Source: Ahaetulla prasina (lineage: Eukaryota > Chordata > Lepidosauria > Squamata > Colubridae). Taken from it: a stretch of DNA of 64,000 nt. The stretch lies in contig NC_080542.1 of assembly GCF_028640845.1 (NCBI RefSeq), forward strand, positions 60,959,064 through 61,023,063, given 5' to 3'. Shown piece after piece: positions 11,666 through 22,830 of the stretch (position 1 is the stretch's first letter; each line of letters opens with the position of its first letter). The notes below the pieces were generated by a model that made no database searches, had not been told where the DNA came from, and was given only the letters and a program-made list of their open reading frames with translations. The position numbers were made by a program, and so were the translations under genes.

Positions 11666-11892
11666 CAAAAGCACAGTAGTTTCTATTGTTTTTACATCCT
11701 ATAAATTTGAGAGTTTGAACATTCTCAGACATGAACCAACTTAAGTTTAGAGATAAGATTCAATGGTATATTATGTATTAAGGCTGTGTACATTCTTGAG
11801 GATGCTTCGTTTTAATGAAATTTTAAGGGAATCTTTTTTTGGAATCTACAAAGCTCACTTTGTAACTCACCTCCTTTACTTAAAACTGACCG

Positions 11893-13985
11893 CTACCCAA
11901 CACCGCAGGGAGACGGAACCATTACGTTGGTACCGTCCCAGGCGCCTGATGGACCCAGAGAGGTTCCGGACGGAGCTTGGGCCATTCCCTGAGGGTCTGG
12001 CTCACGGCACGGCAGAGGAACTGGCCGCAGCCTGGGAACGGGCTGCGGCTGGGGCTTTAGACCGTGTCGTGCCTCTGCGGCCTCTGACCCGGCGCAGATC
12101 CCAACCGGCTCCTTGGTTCTCCGAGGAGCTGAGGGGGATGAAACGCCGGAGAAGACGCCTAGAGAGTTCTTGGAGGTCCAGCCGTTCAGAGGCTGATCGG
12201 ACACTAGTTAGATCCTATACTAGGACCTACCTAGTGGCACTGAGGAAGCGGCGTTGCTCGCCTCCTCCCTCATTGCATCGGCAGATAACCGCCCAGCTGC
12301 CCTGTTTGGTGGCCCGCTCCCTCCTTCACCAGGGGAGCGGGATGACCCGTGCAGGGGCGTGCTGAGGAGTTTAACGTTATCTATCGATAAAATCGTTCAG
12401 CTTCGGGACGGTCTGGACCAAAATTGTGGCGATTCGGACGGGCGCCTGAGGGCGGTCTTGGTGATATTGTTTGGGATGAGTTTGACCCTGTGGCTCCGAG
12501 GACATGGACAGGTTGCTGGGTAGATTGAATGCCACCACGTGTTTACTGGACCCGTGCCCCTCCTGGCTGGTGCTGGCCACTCAGGAGGTGACACGAGGCT
12601 GGCTCCAGGGATTACGAGCGCTTCTTTGGTGGAGGAGTCTTTCCGGCCGCCTTGAAAGAGGCGGTGGTGAGGCCCTCCTCAAGAAGCCTTCCTGGACCCG
12701 GCTGTTTTAGGTAATTATCGTCCGGTCTCCAACCCGCCGCGGCGAAGGTTGTAGAAATATGGTGGCATATCAGTTTCCCCTGCACCTGGAGGAAACTGTC
12801 TATCTAGACCCGTTCAGTCCGGCTTCCGGCCGGTTACAGCACTGAGGCGGCTTTGGTCGCGTTGGTGGATGATCTCTGGAGGGCCAGGGATAGGGGTTGT
12901 TCCTCTGCCCTGGTCCTATTAGACCTCTCAGCGGCTTCGATACCATCGACCATGGTATCCTGCTGCGCCGGCTGGAGGATTGGGAGTGAGAGGCACCGTT
13001 TATCGGTGGTTCTCCTCCTATCTCTCCGACCGGACGCAGACGGTGTTGGCGGGGGCAGAGGTCGGCCCGCGGCGCCTCACTTGTGGGTGCCGCAGGGTCG
13101 ATTCTCTCGCCTTCTGTTCAACATCTACATGAAGCCGCTGGGTGAGATCATCAGTGGCTTCGTGTGAGGTACCAGCTGTACGCTGATGACACCCAGCTGT
13201 ACTTTTCCACACCGGCCACCCCAATGAAGCTATCAAGTGCTGTCCCGTGTCTGGAAGCCGACGGGTCTGGATGGGGAGAAACAGGCTCAAGCTCAATCCT
13301 CCAAGACGGAGTGGTTGTGGATGCGGCATCCCGGTACAGTCAGCTGAGTCCACGGCTGACTGTTGGGAGCGAGTCATTGGCCCCGATGGAGAGGGTGCGC
13401 AACTTGGGCGTTCTCCTGGATGAACGGCTGTCTTTTGAAGACCACCTGACGGCCGCCTCCAGGAGAGCTTTCCACCAGGTTCGCCTGGTGCGCCAGCTGC
13501 GCCTTTCTAGACCGGGATGCCTTATGCACAGTCACCACGCCTTGTGACGCCTCGCCTGGATTACTGCAATGCTCTCTACATGGGGCTCCCTTGAGGGGCA
13601 TCCGGAGGCTTCAGTTAGTCCAGAATGCAGCTGCGCTGGTGATAGAGGGAGCCCTCGTGGCTCCCACGTGACACCTATCCTGCGCAGGCTGCACTGGCTA
13701 CCTGTGGCCTTCCGGTGCGCTTCAAGGTGTTGGTGAACGCCTTCAAAGCGCCCATGGCATAGGGCCGGGCTATCTACGGGACCGCCTGCTGCTACCGAAT
13801 ACCTCTCACCGACCCGCGCCTCACAGAGAGGGACTCTCAGGGTGCCATCGGCGCGACAGTGTCGTCTGGCGGCGCCCAGGAAGGGCCTTCTGTGGGGCTC
13901 CCGCCTCTGGAACGAACTCCCCAGGACTCCGTCAACTTCCGGACCTCCGAGCCTTTCGTCGCGAGCTTAAAACTCACCTATTCAT
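11893..13985 (+). pseudogene. LINE A1 ORF2: linker, RT and C-terminal domain, many frameshifts
   Basis: The first readable block (to 12365) shows RTELGPFPEGLAHGTAEELA and QPAPWFSEELRGMKRRRRRL, the region between endonuclease and RT in CR1/L2 elements. RT blocks follow in changing frames: [10 protein letters not shown] near 12906-12940, FNIYMKPLGEIISG near 13117-13160, and the catalytic LYADDTQLYFS near 13170-13205. The C-terminal block (VRNLGVLLDERLSFEDHLT, 13392-13450) follows. Compared with A3, it has repeated one-base losses, for example near 12815, 12831, 12937, 13096, 13111 and 13714. No intact protein is possible. The pattern is discussed as a possible assembly artefact in the findings. 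Confidence 0.82.
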
Positions 13986-14197
13986 CTGCGCTGGACTGGG
14001 TTAGTTTTTAAACTTATGGGTTTTTAATGGGTTTTATTCTAAATTTTAATCATGGCCAATTTAATAAGTTTTTTAATTATATTTTAATCGTATTTATATT
14101 GTATTATTTTGTATTTTTTATCAGGCTGTGAACCGCCCTGAGTCCTTCGGGAGAAGGGCGGTATAAAAATTTAAATAAAATAAATAAATAAATAAAT
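11893..14197 (+). mobile_element. CR1/L2-clade LINE, copy A1
   Basis: A 5'-truncated LINE of about 2.3 kb on the plus strand. It contains the linker after the endonuclease, the whole reverse transcriptase, the C-terminal domain, and a 3' end with a conserved hairpin at 14133-14161 followed by an (AAATA/AAAT)n tail. The body is GC-rich against AT-rich surroundings. Copies A2 (16085), A3 (24720), A4 (47073) and A5 (55755) belong to the same family. Their 3' hairpin is shared with the SINE copies at 20065, 33932 and 61501. Confidence 0.85.
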
Positions 14198-14724
14198 AAA
14201 TAAAAGTTGACTGAAAAGTGTATGTTTGTCTGTTTTGATTAACTTTTTTAGCACTTGTAAAAACTGGAACAGTCTTTTATATGTGCATATGTGCACCTGC
14301 AGAAAATTTTCTGGCTTTTTCAAGAGTGAAGGAAGTGATGAGTGTTTGCATCGTCTGATTGCATGTTATGTTGTATTCATGGCACAAAGCACTACACTGA
14401 GATGAATTAAAAATATATCATATAGGTCTGTCATTCATCATCTATGAATTCACTTTATGGTTTCTTCTGAATTCTTTCTCAGACGGTTCATAAAAGAGAT
14501 TCCACATGGATTATATTGGCATGTGAGTCCAAATATTTAAAAAATCTGGAGCCAACCAAGATGCATATGAAAGCACTATGGCTTCTTAAATATGCATCAA
14601 ACTTGCCCTCCAATGAATATACCTTAAAAGAGTAAACATGTACAGTACAGTTATTCGATAGTCTATATATTTTTTATCTTTGAACAGGCAAGTGAACAAC
14701 TACCTAGAATCATATCTAGTCTAT
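14198..14724. other. No identifiable feature
   Basis: AT-rich sequence between LINE A1 and hAT element G1, with no recognisable repeat or gene. Confidence 0.4.
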
Positions 14725-14732
14725 GTTACAAT

Positions 14733-15020
14733 CAGTGGTAGGTTTCAAAAATTTTTATTAGCGGTTCTGTGGGTGTGGCTTGGTGGGCATGGCTTGGTGA
14801 GCGTGGGAAGGGAAGAATACTGTAAAATCTCCATTACCTCCCCAATCCAGGGGAAAGAAACTGCAAAATCCCCATTTCCTCCCTATCATCTGGGACTTGG
14901 GAGGCAGAGAATAGATGGGGCAGAGCTAATCAGAATTTTTACTACCGGTTCTCCGAACTACTCAAAATTTCTGCTACCAGTTCTCCAGAACTGGTCAGAA
15001 CATGCTGAAACCTACCTCTG
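14733..15020. mobile_element. hAT-like element, G family, copy G1
   Basis: 288 bp, with ends CAGTGGTAGGTTTCAAA and TGAAACCTACCTCTG. The 8-bp target duplication GTTACAAT is perfect at 14725-14732 and 15021-15028. The interior carries ACTACCGGTTCTCC and GTGTGGCTTGGTGGGC-type segments that recur in every G-family copy. No transposase frame is present. Confidence 0.85.
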
Positions 15021-15328
15021 GTTACAATACTTTTAAGTACACACCTTTAAGTACATTCAAGAATTTCTTGTTGTAATTTGGCCTGCACCTAGAACACAAG
15101 GTATGTAAATTAATGCATTAAAGAAAAAAAATACACTGAGGCATAAGAATATAAACACTGCATCTGTTTGCAAGTGAAATTGAAATTTTCTTTCCTTGGG
15201 ATTGTGAAGGTGTACAAGTGTTCCCTTCAGTTATTCCTTAGATGAGTAGGTTGAGTGATAATTTTACTAATTTTACTAATTACTACTACTAATTTTACTA
15301 AAATTTACTAATTTTACTAATACTCAGC

Positions 15329-15846
15329 TGCCTTTCATTGAGGACCTGTATACTGCACGAATCAAGAAGAGGGCCATGAAAATATTTACAGATCCCTCAC
15401 ATCCAGGACATAAAGTATTTCAACTCCTACCCTCAAAAGGACGCTATAGAGCTGCACACCAGAACAACAAGACACAAGAACAGTTTTTTCCCGAAGGCCA
15501 TCACTCTGCTAAACAAATAATTCCCTCAACACTGTCAAACAATTTACTAAATCTGCACTACTATTAATCTTCTCATCGTTCCCATCACCAATCTCTTTCC
15601 ACTTATGACTGTAACTTTGTTGCTGGCAATCCTTATGATTTATATTGATATATTAACCATCATTTGTGTTGTAAATGTTGTACCTCGATGAAGGTATCTT
15701 TTCTTTTATGTACACTGAGAGCATATGCACCAAGACAAATTCCTTGTATGTCCAATCACACTTGGCCAATAAAAAATTCTATTCTATTCTATTCTATTCT
15801 ATTCTATTCTATTCTATTCTATTCTATTCTATTCTATTCTATTCTG
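15329..15846 (+). mobile_element. Snake-type LINE 3' end with (ATTCT)n tail (S-b)
   Basis: It starts within the ORF C-terminus: the 63-codon frame 15376-15567 shows MKIFTDPSHPGHKVFQLLPS. It continues through the 3' untranslated region (ATGAAGGTATCTTTTC near 15689) to CACTTGGCCAATAAAAAATT and then about 13 ATTCT units (15777-15845). Copy S-c at 19060 has the same body but only two or three units, so the array lengthened after insertion. It is 5'-truncated and not coding. Confidence 0.82.
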
Positions 15847-16084
15847 TATAAGAAGTTCTAAAATACTAGCTGGATTTTAACCTGGCAGTTGGATATTGAA
15901 GTTGAAATCAGTGATAACTTATTGACTATTGGTTAGAATCCTGATTCTGCACTTCATCTACCAACACATACCAGTGTTGTAGGGTGTGTGTCATGCAACA
16001 CATAGGTGTGGTAGACATTGTTGTTGAGGCCATCTTTGAAGCAGTCAATGAACAACTTGCCTGCAGAAGTTGTAAATGGAAGAA

Positions 16085-17580
16085 AGAAGTTGTACTGGCC
16101 ACCCAGGAGGTTACACGAGGCTGGCTTCAGGGAATTGTCAATGCTTCTTTGATAGAGGGTGTCTTCCCTACTGTCTTGAAAGAGGTGGTGGTGAGGCTCC
16201 TCCTCAAGAAGCCCTCCCTGGATCCAGCCGTTTTAGTGAACTATCGTCCTGTCTCCAACCTTCGTTTTGTGGCAAAGGTTGTTGAGAGTGTGGTGGCATG
16301 ACAGCTCCCCCGGTACCTGGATGAAACTGTCTATCTTGATCCGTCCCAGTCTGGCTTCCGGCCTGGGTACAGCACGGAGACGGCATTGGTCGTGTTGGTA
16401 GATGATCTCTGGAGGGCTCGGGACATGAGTTGTTCCTCTGCCCTGGTCCTATTAGATCTATCAGTAGCTTTTGATACCATTGACCATGGTATCTTCTGCG
16501 ACGGCTGGAGGGTTTAGGAGTGGGGGGCACCATTTTCCGGTGGTTCTCCTCCTATCTTTCTGACCAGTCGCAGACAGTGTTGGCAGGAGGGCAGAGATCG
16601 GCCGTGAGGCGCCTTATGTGTGGGGTGCCACAGGGATCAGTTCTCTCGCCTCTTCTGTTCAACATCTACATGAAGACGCTAGGTGAGATCATCCATGGTT
16701 TTGGGGTGTGATGTCATCTGTACGCTGATGATACTCAGCTGTACATTTCCACCCCTAACCACCCCAACGAGGCCGTTGAAGTGCTGTCCCGGTGTCTGGA
16801 GGCTGTGGAGGTCTGGATAAGGAAGAACAGGCTTCGACTCAACCCTTCCAAGACTGAGTGGCTGTGGATGCCGGCATCCCAGTACAGCCAGCTGACTCCA
16901 TCACTGACTGTTGGGGGCGAGTCATTGGCCCCCATGGAGAGGGTTAGCAATTTAGGCGTCCTCATGGATGTACGGCTGTCTTTAGAAGAGCATATGACGG
17001 CCCGTCGCCAGGGGAGCTTTTTATCAGGTTTGCCTGATATGCCAGTTGCGTCCCTTCCTAGACCGGGTTTCCCTATGCACAGTCACTCACGCCCTTGTCA
17101 CTTCCTGCCTGGACTACTGTAACACTCTCTACATGGGGCTCCCCTTGAAGAGCACCCAGAGTCTCCAACGGGTCCAGAATGCAGCTGCGCGGGTAATAGA
17201 GGGAGTAACTCTAGGCTCCCATGTAACACCTCTCCTGCGCAAGTTGCACTGGCTTCCGGTGGTCTTCCGGGTGCAATTCAAGGTGTTGGTTACTACCTTT
17301 AAAGCACTCCATGGCATAGGACCGGGTTATTTACGGGACCGCCTGCTGCTACCAATAGCCTCCCACCGACCCGTGCGCTCCCATAGGGAGGGTCTCCTCA
17401 GGGTGCCGTCAGTCAAACAATGTTGACTGGTGACCCCCGGGGGAGGACCTTCTCTGTGGGGGCTCCTGCCCTCTGGAATGAGCTGCCTCCGGAGATACGT
17501 CAACTCCCTGACCTCCGAACTTTTCGACGCGAGCTAAAGACTTTTTTGTTTCATCGCGCAGGGCTGGCTAATGTAGTTTT
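16085..17580 (+). pseudogene. LINE A2 ORF2: RT and C-terminal domain, broken
   Basis: Frames show [20 protein letters not shown] (about 16165-16230), the RT core GVPQGSVLSPLLFNIYMKTL (about 16621-16680) and the catalytic YADDTQLY (about 16718-16745). Next come RLRLNPSKTEWLWMPASQYS and a C-terminal domain HALVTSCLDYCNTLYMGLPL with YLRDRLLLPIASHRP (17046-17426). Frame changes occur near 16300, 16505, 16710 and 17010, and a stop at about 17424 ends the last frame before the expected terminus. This was an RNA-directed DNA polymerase of a non-LTR retrotransposon and is not functional. Confidence 0.82.
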
Positions 17581-17735
17581 AATGTGGGTTTTATTATAGT
17601 TTTAGTCTGTTTTGGCCTAATCAAATTAGCTTTTTAAAATGTTTTTAAATTTTTGTGAAATTTGTTTTTATTTGGCTGTAAACCGTCCTGAGTCTTTCGG
17701 GAGAAGGATGGTATATAAATTAAATTAATAAATAA
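16085..17735 (+). mobile_element. CR1/L2-clade LINE, copy A2
   Basis: A 5'-truncated plus-strand copy of about 1.65 kb that starts at the RT N-terminus and ends with the family hairpin at 17683-17711 plus an AAAT/AAT-rich tail. The stem here reads CCGTCCT...AGGATGG against CCGCCCT...AGGGCGG elsewhere, so paired positions have changed together. It runs directly into a plus-strand CR1 3' end (17750). Confidence 0.83.
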
Positions 17736-17749
17736 TAAATAAATAAATG

Positions 17750-17985
<236 letters not shown>

Positions 17986-18242
17986 GTCTTTGGGCGATGT
18001 AGCTAGCTGGCATGCCAACTCTTGAAATTCCTGGATGTATGTGGCCACTGACCATTGTCATTTGGTGATGGTCTTCATCCGGGTCCAAGCTTTGGGTTCT
18101 GCCAGTGGGTCCTTGAACTTGAAGGACTGCCATAAAATAGTCATAATTCTGCAGTTGGGGGGTGTTGTCATCGTGGAGGCACTGCACCCTCCAGAACCAT
18201 TGTCTTGTTTGGGCTTCTCCCATCTCCATTTCATCCCCATAC

Positions 18243-18614
18243 CAGTGGTGAAATCCTCCACCGGTTGGCACCGATTGGCTGCCTGCGCATGCGCGGTGAG
18301 CACCAGACGTGTGCTGTGTGCATGCATGCACAGTCTGCACTGACGCACACTGCCCACGCATGCACAGTCCACACCAAACACGTGCTTTTTGATTTCCTGC
18401 TCTTTTTTTTTTTTTAGTTTTTTTAAAAAATTTGAACTACTGGTTTCAGAGAACCGGTAGTTAAAAATTCTTTTAAAAGTTTAAAAAAAGAGTTCCGAAG
18501 ATCAGCTGAGTGACACACAATCGTGGGAACTATTTTTTTTTTTTTTACTTTTTAAGCATTTTTTTTACTACCGGTTCAAGCTAACCAGCCCAAATTGGTA
18601 GCATTTCACCCCTG
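18243..18614. mobile_element. hAT-like element, G family, copy G2
   Basis: Ends CAGTGGTGAAATCCTCC and TAGCATTTCACCCCTG; 372 bp. The flanks CCCCATAC and CCCGATAT match in 6 of 8 bases, consistent with an old target duplication. It contains CATGCGCGGTGAGCA-type and GAACCGGTAGTT segments. It has an AT-rich right half with several poly-T runs. Confidence 0.72.
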
Positions 18615-18926
18615 CCCGATATGCATGTAGTTCCAGACTTGCACTAGGAAGAACCCCAGTTGCTCAGGGTCTCTGCCATACTTCATCTCCAAGGCTGGGA
18701 TCTTTGGGGCCTGGGGCCTTTGAGGAGCTGTTTCTGCAGGCAGAGTGACTTGCACAGCAGCCTCTGCCAGGGTGGCATTACTTGTGCTGGCACTAGTTCA
18801 GGTAAAGTGGGTGTGACCCCCCCCCACACTGTAGTAGCTTCGTCCATGGCCTTGCCTGGGGTGACCCAGGAACCTTGGGTAGCCGCCTGTGCAAGAGTTT
18901 CCTGATCTCTTTGATTCCCCCTAACC

Positions 18927-19060
18927 CAGGGGTCTGCAACCTTAAACATTCAAAGAAGCATTTGGACCATTTCTCACAGAAAAGAAAATATTGGGAGCAA
19001 CAAAACCTGGGTGGGCGTGGCCAACTCAGCATCACTCACTCCCACCCACTTTTAAATTTC
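18927..19060 (+). mobile_element. hAT-type left end, truncated
   Basis: It begins CAGGGGTCTGCAACCTTAAA, a hAT-Charlie-like terminus that differs from the foldback family after base 12. No right terminus is found. The sequence is cut at about 19060 where LINE S-c begins, so the rest was probably lost at that insertion. Confidence 0.55.
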
Positions 19061-19795
19061 TAGGTTCTATCATATCGCAAGATCTAAAATGGACAGCTAA
19101 CATCAAAAACATCATCAAAAAAGGACAACAAAGAATGTTCTTTCTGCGCCAACTCAGAAAGCTCAAACTGCCCAAGGAGCTGCTGATTCAGTTCTACAGA
19201 GGAATTATTGAGTCTGTCATTTGCACCTCTATAACTGTCTGGTTCAGTTCTGCAACCCAACAAGAAAGACACAGATTTCAGAGGATAATTAGAACTGCAG
19301 AAAAAATAATTGCTACCAACCTGCCTTCCATTGAGGACCTGTATACTGCACGAATCAAGAAGAGGGCTGTGAAAATATTTACAGATTTCTCACATCCAGG
19401 ACATAAACTGTTTCAACTCCTACCCTCAAAACGACGCTATAGAGCACTGCACAATGGAACAACTAGACACAAGAACAGTTTTTCCCCGAAGGCCATCACT
19501 CTGCTAAACAAATAATTCCCTCAACACTGTCAAACTTTTTACCAAATTTGCACTACTATCAATCTTCTAATAGTTCCCATCACCAATCTCTTTCCACTTA
19601 TGACTGTATGACTGTAACTTTGTTGCTGGCAATCCTTATGATTTATATTGATATATTGACCATCATTTGTGTTGTAAATGTTGTACCTTGATGAAGGTAT
19701 CTTTTCTTTTATGTACACTGAGAGCATATGCACCAAGACAAATTCCTTGTGTATCCAATCACACTTGGCCAATAAAAAAAAAATCTATTCTATTT
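19060..19795 (+). mobile_element. Snake-type LINE 3' end (S-c)
   Basis: The longest copy of this LINE here: about 450 bp of ORF C-terminus, a 3' untranslated region, and a short tail (AATAAAAAAAAATCTATTCT). It has the same 3' sequence as S-a and S-b. The family resembles the fish and reptile CR1/L2/Rex-type LINEs by its C-terminal protein and may be the Snake1 group. It is truncated at the 5' end. Confidence 0.8.
19066..19515 (+). pseudogene. LINE S-c ORF2 C-terminal domain (open fragment)
   Basis: About 150 codons are open to a natural-looking stop at 19513-19515. Visible in order are SIISQDLKWTANIKNIIKKG, RMFFLRQLRKLKLPKELLI, FYRGIIESVICTSITVWFS, RIIRTAEKIIATNLPSIEDL and HPGHKLFQLLPSKRRYRALH. 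This is the region after the RT palm (thumb and C-terminus) in L2/Rex-type LINEs. The catalytic half is missing because of 5' truncation. The absence of stops suggests a relatively recent insertion. Confidence 0.82.
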
Positions 19796-19796
19796 C

Positions 19797-19873
19797 AATC
19801 GCATGACTCTCTGTCTCTGTCTCTGTCTCTCTTCTCTCTCTCTCCCTTCCCCCCTCTTTCTGTCTGTCTTTCG

Positions 19874-19932
<59 letters not shown>

Positions 19933-20063
19933 TCCTCCCTCTCTTTCTCTCTCTCTTTCCCTCTCTTTTCCTCCATCCCTCTCTTTCTTTCTCTCTCTTT
20001 CTTTCCCTCTTTCTCTTTCTCTCTCTCTCTTTCTTTCCCTCCATCTTTCTCTTTCCCCCTCCC
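19797..20063. repeat. Polypyrimidine tract with (CTTT)n core
   Basis: About 265 bp almost entirely C and T on the plus strand, with CTGTCT, CTCT and a long CTTT run at about 19868-19933. Long open frames on both strands here come only from the repeat. It lies between the S-c tail and the SINE at 20065. Confidence 0.9.
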
Positions 20064-20064
20064 C

Positions 20065-20333
20065 ATTTTTTTTTGTTTACATTTATATCCCGCCCTTCTC
20101 CGAAGACTCAGGGCGGCTTACAGTGTGTAAGGCAATAGTCTCATTCTATTTGTATATTTACAAAGTCAACTTATTGCCCCCCAACAATCTGGGTCCTCAT
20201 TTTACCTACCTTATAAAGGATGGAAGGCTGAGTCAACCTTGGACCTGGTGGGACTAGAACCTGCAGTAATTGCAGGTAGCTGTGTTTTAATAACAGGCTT
20301 CTTACAGCCTGAGCCACACCGCCACACCGCGGC
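20065..20333 (-). mobile_element. tRNA-derived SINE, copy S1
   Basis: On the minus strand it starts near 20333 with GTGTGGCTCAGGCTGTAAGA (A-box-like). It has GGTTCTAGTCC (B-box-like, near 20250-20260), then a unique body, AAGTTGACTTTGTAAATATAC. It ends in CCGCCCTGAGTCTTCGGAGA plus AGGGCGGGATATAAATGTAA. The final 40 bp match the 3' end of the A-family LINE. It could in principle be transcribed by RNA polymerase III. Confidence 0.8.
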
Positions 20334-20554
20334 ACACTCTAAATTTCACTGTGCTGCACAAGGCACTGTGAGAGCAGTAGGAGGTCATGGAGGCAGCAAC
20401 AGCAAATGCACTACAACAAAGGCAGAATGCTGTTTCGGCAATTGCAGGGGCATTTTGCTCCTGTCCTAAGGCTCCGGCTATTGTCACCACCGTGAAAGGG
20501 CGACAGCTCTTTCATCCCTCTGCTGCGAAAGAGAGCTGCAGCAGAGGGATGAAA

Positions 20555-20935
20555 GAGCCATATATGTCTCTGGAGCTGCGGATTGCCAACACCCACCGTA
20601 ACCTGTTGCATTGCAGAAAATATGACTTCAGTAACAGAGTTGTTAATGCCTGGAATGCACTACTAGACTCTGTGGTCCCTTCCCAAAATCCCGAAAGCTT
20701 TAACTAAAAACTGTCTACTATTGACCTCACCCCATTCCTAAGAAGTCTGTAAGGGGCGTGCATAAGAATACCAGCGTGCCTACCGTTCCTGTCCTAATGT
20801 TCCCTTTGATTGCATCCAATTTCATATAGTTATAACAATACTTATGATTATATTTATGCTTATATATCATATAGTTATTTCATGCTTATGCTTATATATA
20901 CTGTTATGACAAATAAAATAAATAAAAAATTAAAA
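20555..20935 (+). mobile_element. CR1/L3-like LINE 3' end (V1)
   Basis: The last codons of ORF2 read YDFSNRVVNAWNALLDSVVP and SQNPESFN before a stop at about 20705. A 3' untranslated region follows (GACCTCACCCCATTCCTAAG) with the tail GTTATGACAAATAAAATAAA. The same 3' region occurs on the minus strand at 45490-45765 and 60020-60300. It is 5'-truncated. Confidence 0.75.
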
Positions 20936-20939
20936 AAAA

Positions 20940-21980
20940 TAAATTAGGAACAGGGCCTGGTTCACATGGCCTCCTCCAGGCTTCTCTCTATGGGAGGGTC
21001 TTCCTTCTACCTCATGCCCCTCACCATCTGAGCCTGAGAGGCTTCTCATTGAAGTCTAGCTCCTCTTTCCACTCTGCCTCATCTTGACCATGGTGTGGTC
21101 TAGGGGGGGAGGGGGAACTGACTGTAGCTCCAGTTTCCCTCAGCTCACTCCCATGGTTGGATATTGGATGCTCGATCCTCAGAGCAGACTGCTGTCTCCG
21201 GGTTGACTGTGAAAGCATATCTTGCCTAATGTTAGGACTGCCTCCATCCAATTCCTAGGAAAGAAAAAACCTTGGCACCATAGTTTCAGAGAAAAAAATA
21301 CTTTTACTAGGGGAGAACAATTTTCAGGCAAGATCTGAGGCAAAAGCGCATGAAGCAGTAAGTTGAAACAAACCATAGAGCCCAACCCCACTGGCCAGGA
21401 AATGTTTTGAGAAAGTCTTTGGTTCAACTGCATCATCTCTGGCTGCCACATACCAAATTACGATAAGCATTGAAGCAAAGCATTGAAGATAAGCATTGGA
21501 CATAAGCAAAGCCTAGACTGTAGTTGCAACGCTACAATGAAAAATTCTGCACTGATCCCTCCCCCCATTTCCATGGCAGGAGGCAGAAGGCTGGCTGACA
21601 TTTCCTCCTAGATCTTGTCAGTAAACAGTTCTTGATGGGACCCAGAGCATGCATGTTCTGGCAAATTGGATTGAATGGGTAGAAACAATTGGGGGGAAGG
21701 AAGGAAACCCAAGTTCATGATGGGTTTTAAACAACCAGTAGTTGCTTGACAAGATGTTTAACAAGTAGCACCTTGAATTACACCCAGAAAAATACAGGCA
21801 TCTAATAGAGTTCACAGATAAGTGGTATTACATGTGTTGAATGTAGCTATCTGTGAAGCTGCATTCTGAGCCAGTTGAAGCATTTAAATACTCTATAAAG
21901 GAAACCTCATGCTGAGTACATTGCCTTAATCCACACAGAAGATCATGAATTCTCTCCCTCCCTTGCTCTGAGTTATTTCA
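20940..21980. other. No gene; unassigned
   Basis: I see no domain or terminus. A G-run (GGGGGGGAGGGGGAACT) lies near 21105, and a short GATAAGCATTGAA duplication near 21463-21500. Some stretches could be an old LTR, but I could not find ends. Confidence 0.35.
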
Positions 21981-22091
21981 ATCCTCCTCCTCCTCCTCCT
22001 CCTCCTCCTCCTCCTCCTCCTCCTCCTCCTCCTCCTCCTCCTCCTCCTCCTCCTCCTCCTCCTCCTCCTCCTCCTCCTCCTCCTCCTCCTC
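21981..22091. repeat. (TCC)n microsatellite
   Basis: About 36 uninterrupted TCC units, all-pyrimidine on the plus strand. Its mirror symmetry could allow triplex (H-DNA) formation. Confidence 0.95.
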
Positions 22092-22205
22092 TGTAGGAAT
22101 TTGGGTCTGGATTTTTATGATGATGCCATGTGTTAGTTGTTTTAAGGCTTATATTAGATTTACTTTTTTAATGTCAATATTAGAATAGATAATGAAGATA
22201 TCAAA

Positions 22206-22830
22206 GTGATGGATCAACTATCAAGAAAACAAGCAATCAAGAAATACGCTGCATATGGTAGAGTAACCATGAAAACCTTGGAAAAGACATTTCAAATACT
22301 GTCAATACCTACAAAAAGCAGATGTGTGCAAACCATGGAAGCTAAACTCAATTGCAAAAGGCCACTTTACTTGGAACAGCTTCCACCCTGTGATATCTTT
22401 AACAACAACAGCAGCAATATCTGCCTATCCCAAGTCCTTGGGGAAGATTCAATAGAGGGATAAAACAGAGGGATAGATGGTTAAAAATGCCATATCCAGC
22501 CTAAACATGTGGCTAACTGTGTGATGAACCATAATAATAACCTGGAGACAGCAAAATAAAAAGAACTGGAGAGAAACAACTGGAGAAAATCACAAAATAT
22601 AAAGACATGCAGATATAACTGGAATGAGTGTAGCAAAAGAACACAAAGATAGGACCAATAGTAACAGGCGCATTATGTGCAATTTCAAAACATCTGGAGC
22701 ACCACTTGAACCTCATCAGCATGGACAAAATCACCACTTGTCAATTGAAAAAGGCAGCTTTTAAAATAATTTATATATTTTAATATATATATATCCTTTA
22801 ATATATTAAACAACAACACCTGCCTATCAC
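22206..22830 (+). mobile_element. Possible R4/Dong-type LINE C-terminal fragment
   Basis: Decayed text such as NWRETTGE, then VAKEHKDRTNSNRR and HQHGQNHHLSIEKG in shifting frames (about 22565-22755), resembles the C-terminal region of R4-like LINEs. The 85-codon frame at 22206-22463 (MDQLSRKQAIKKYAAYG) lies just upstream and may belong to the same relic. The clade call is tentative; it could be another LINE type. Confidence 0.35.

Noticed and set aside
19785..20257. Ser/Leu/Phe-rich and Lys/Glu/Arg-rich frames up to 196 codons
   Set aside because: They come from the polypyrimidine tract; open frames on both strands are expected from such composition.
20065..20333. Possible tRNA gene (A- and B-box-like sequences)
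   Set aside because: No cloverleaf can be formed, and the same unit recurs at 33932 and 61501 with a LINE-like tail, so it is a SINE.
21985..22090. CRISPR-like or satellite array
   Set aside because: A pure trinucleotide repeat with no spacers; no array with regular unique spacers exists in the window.
22206..22463. 85-codon frame as a host gene
   Set aside because: It lies next to LINE-like sequence, shows no conserved domain and has no supporting context.
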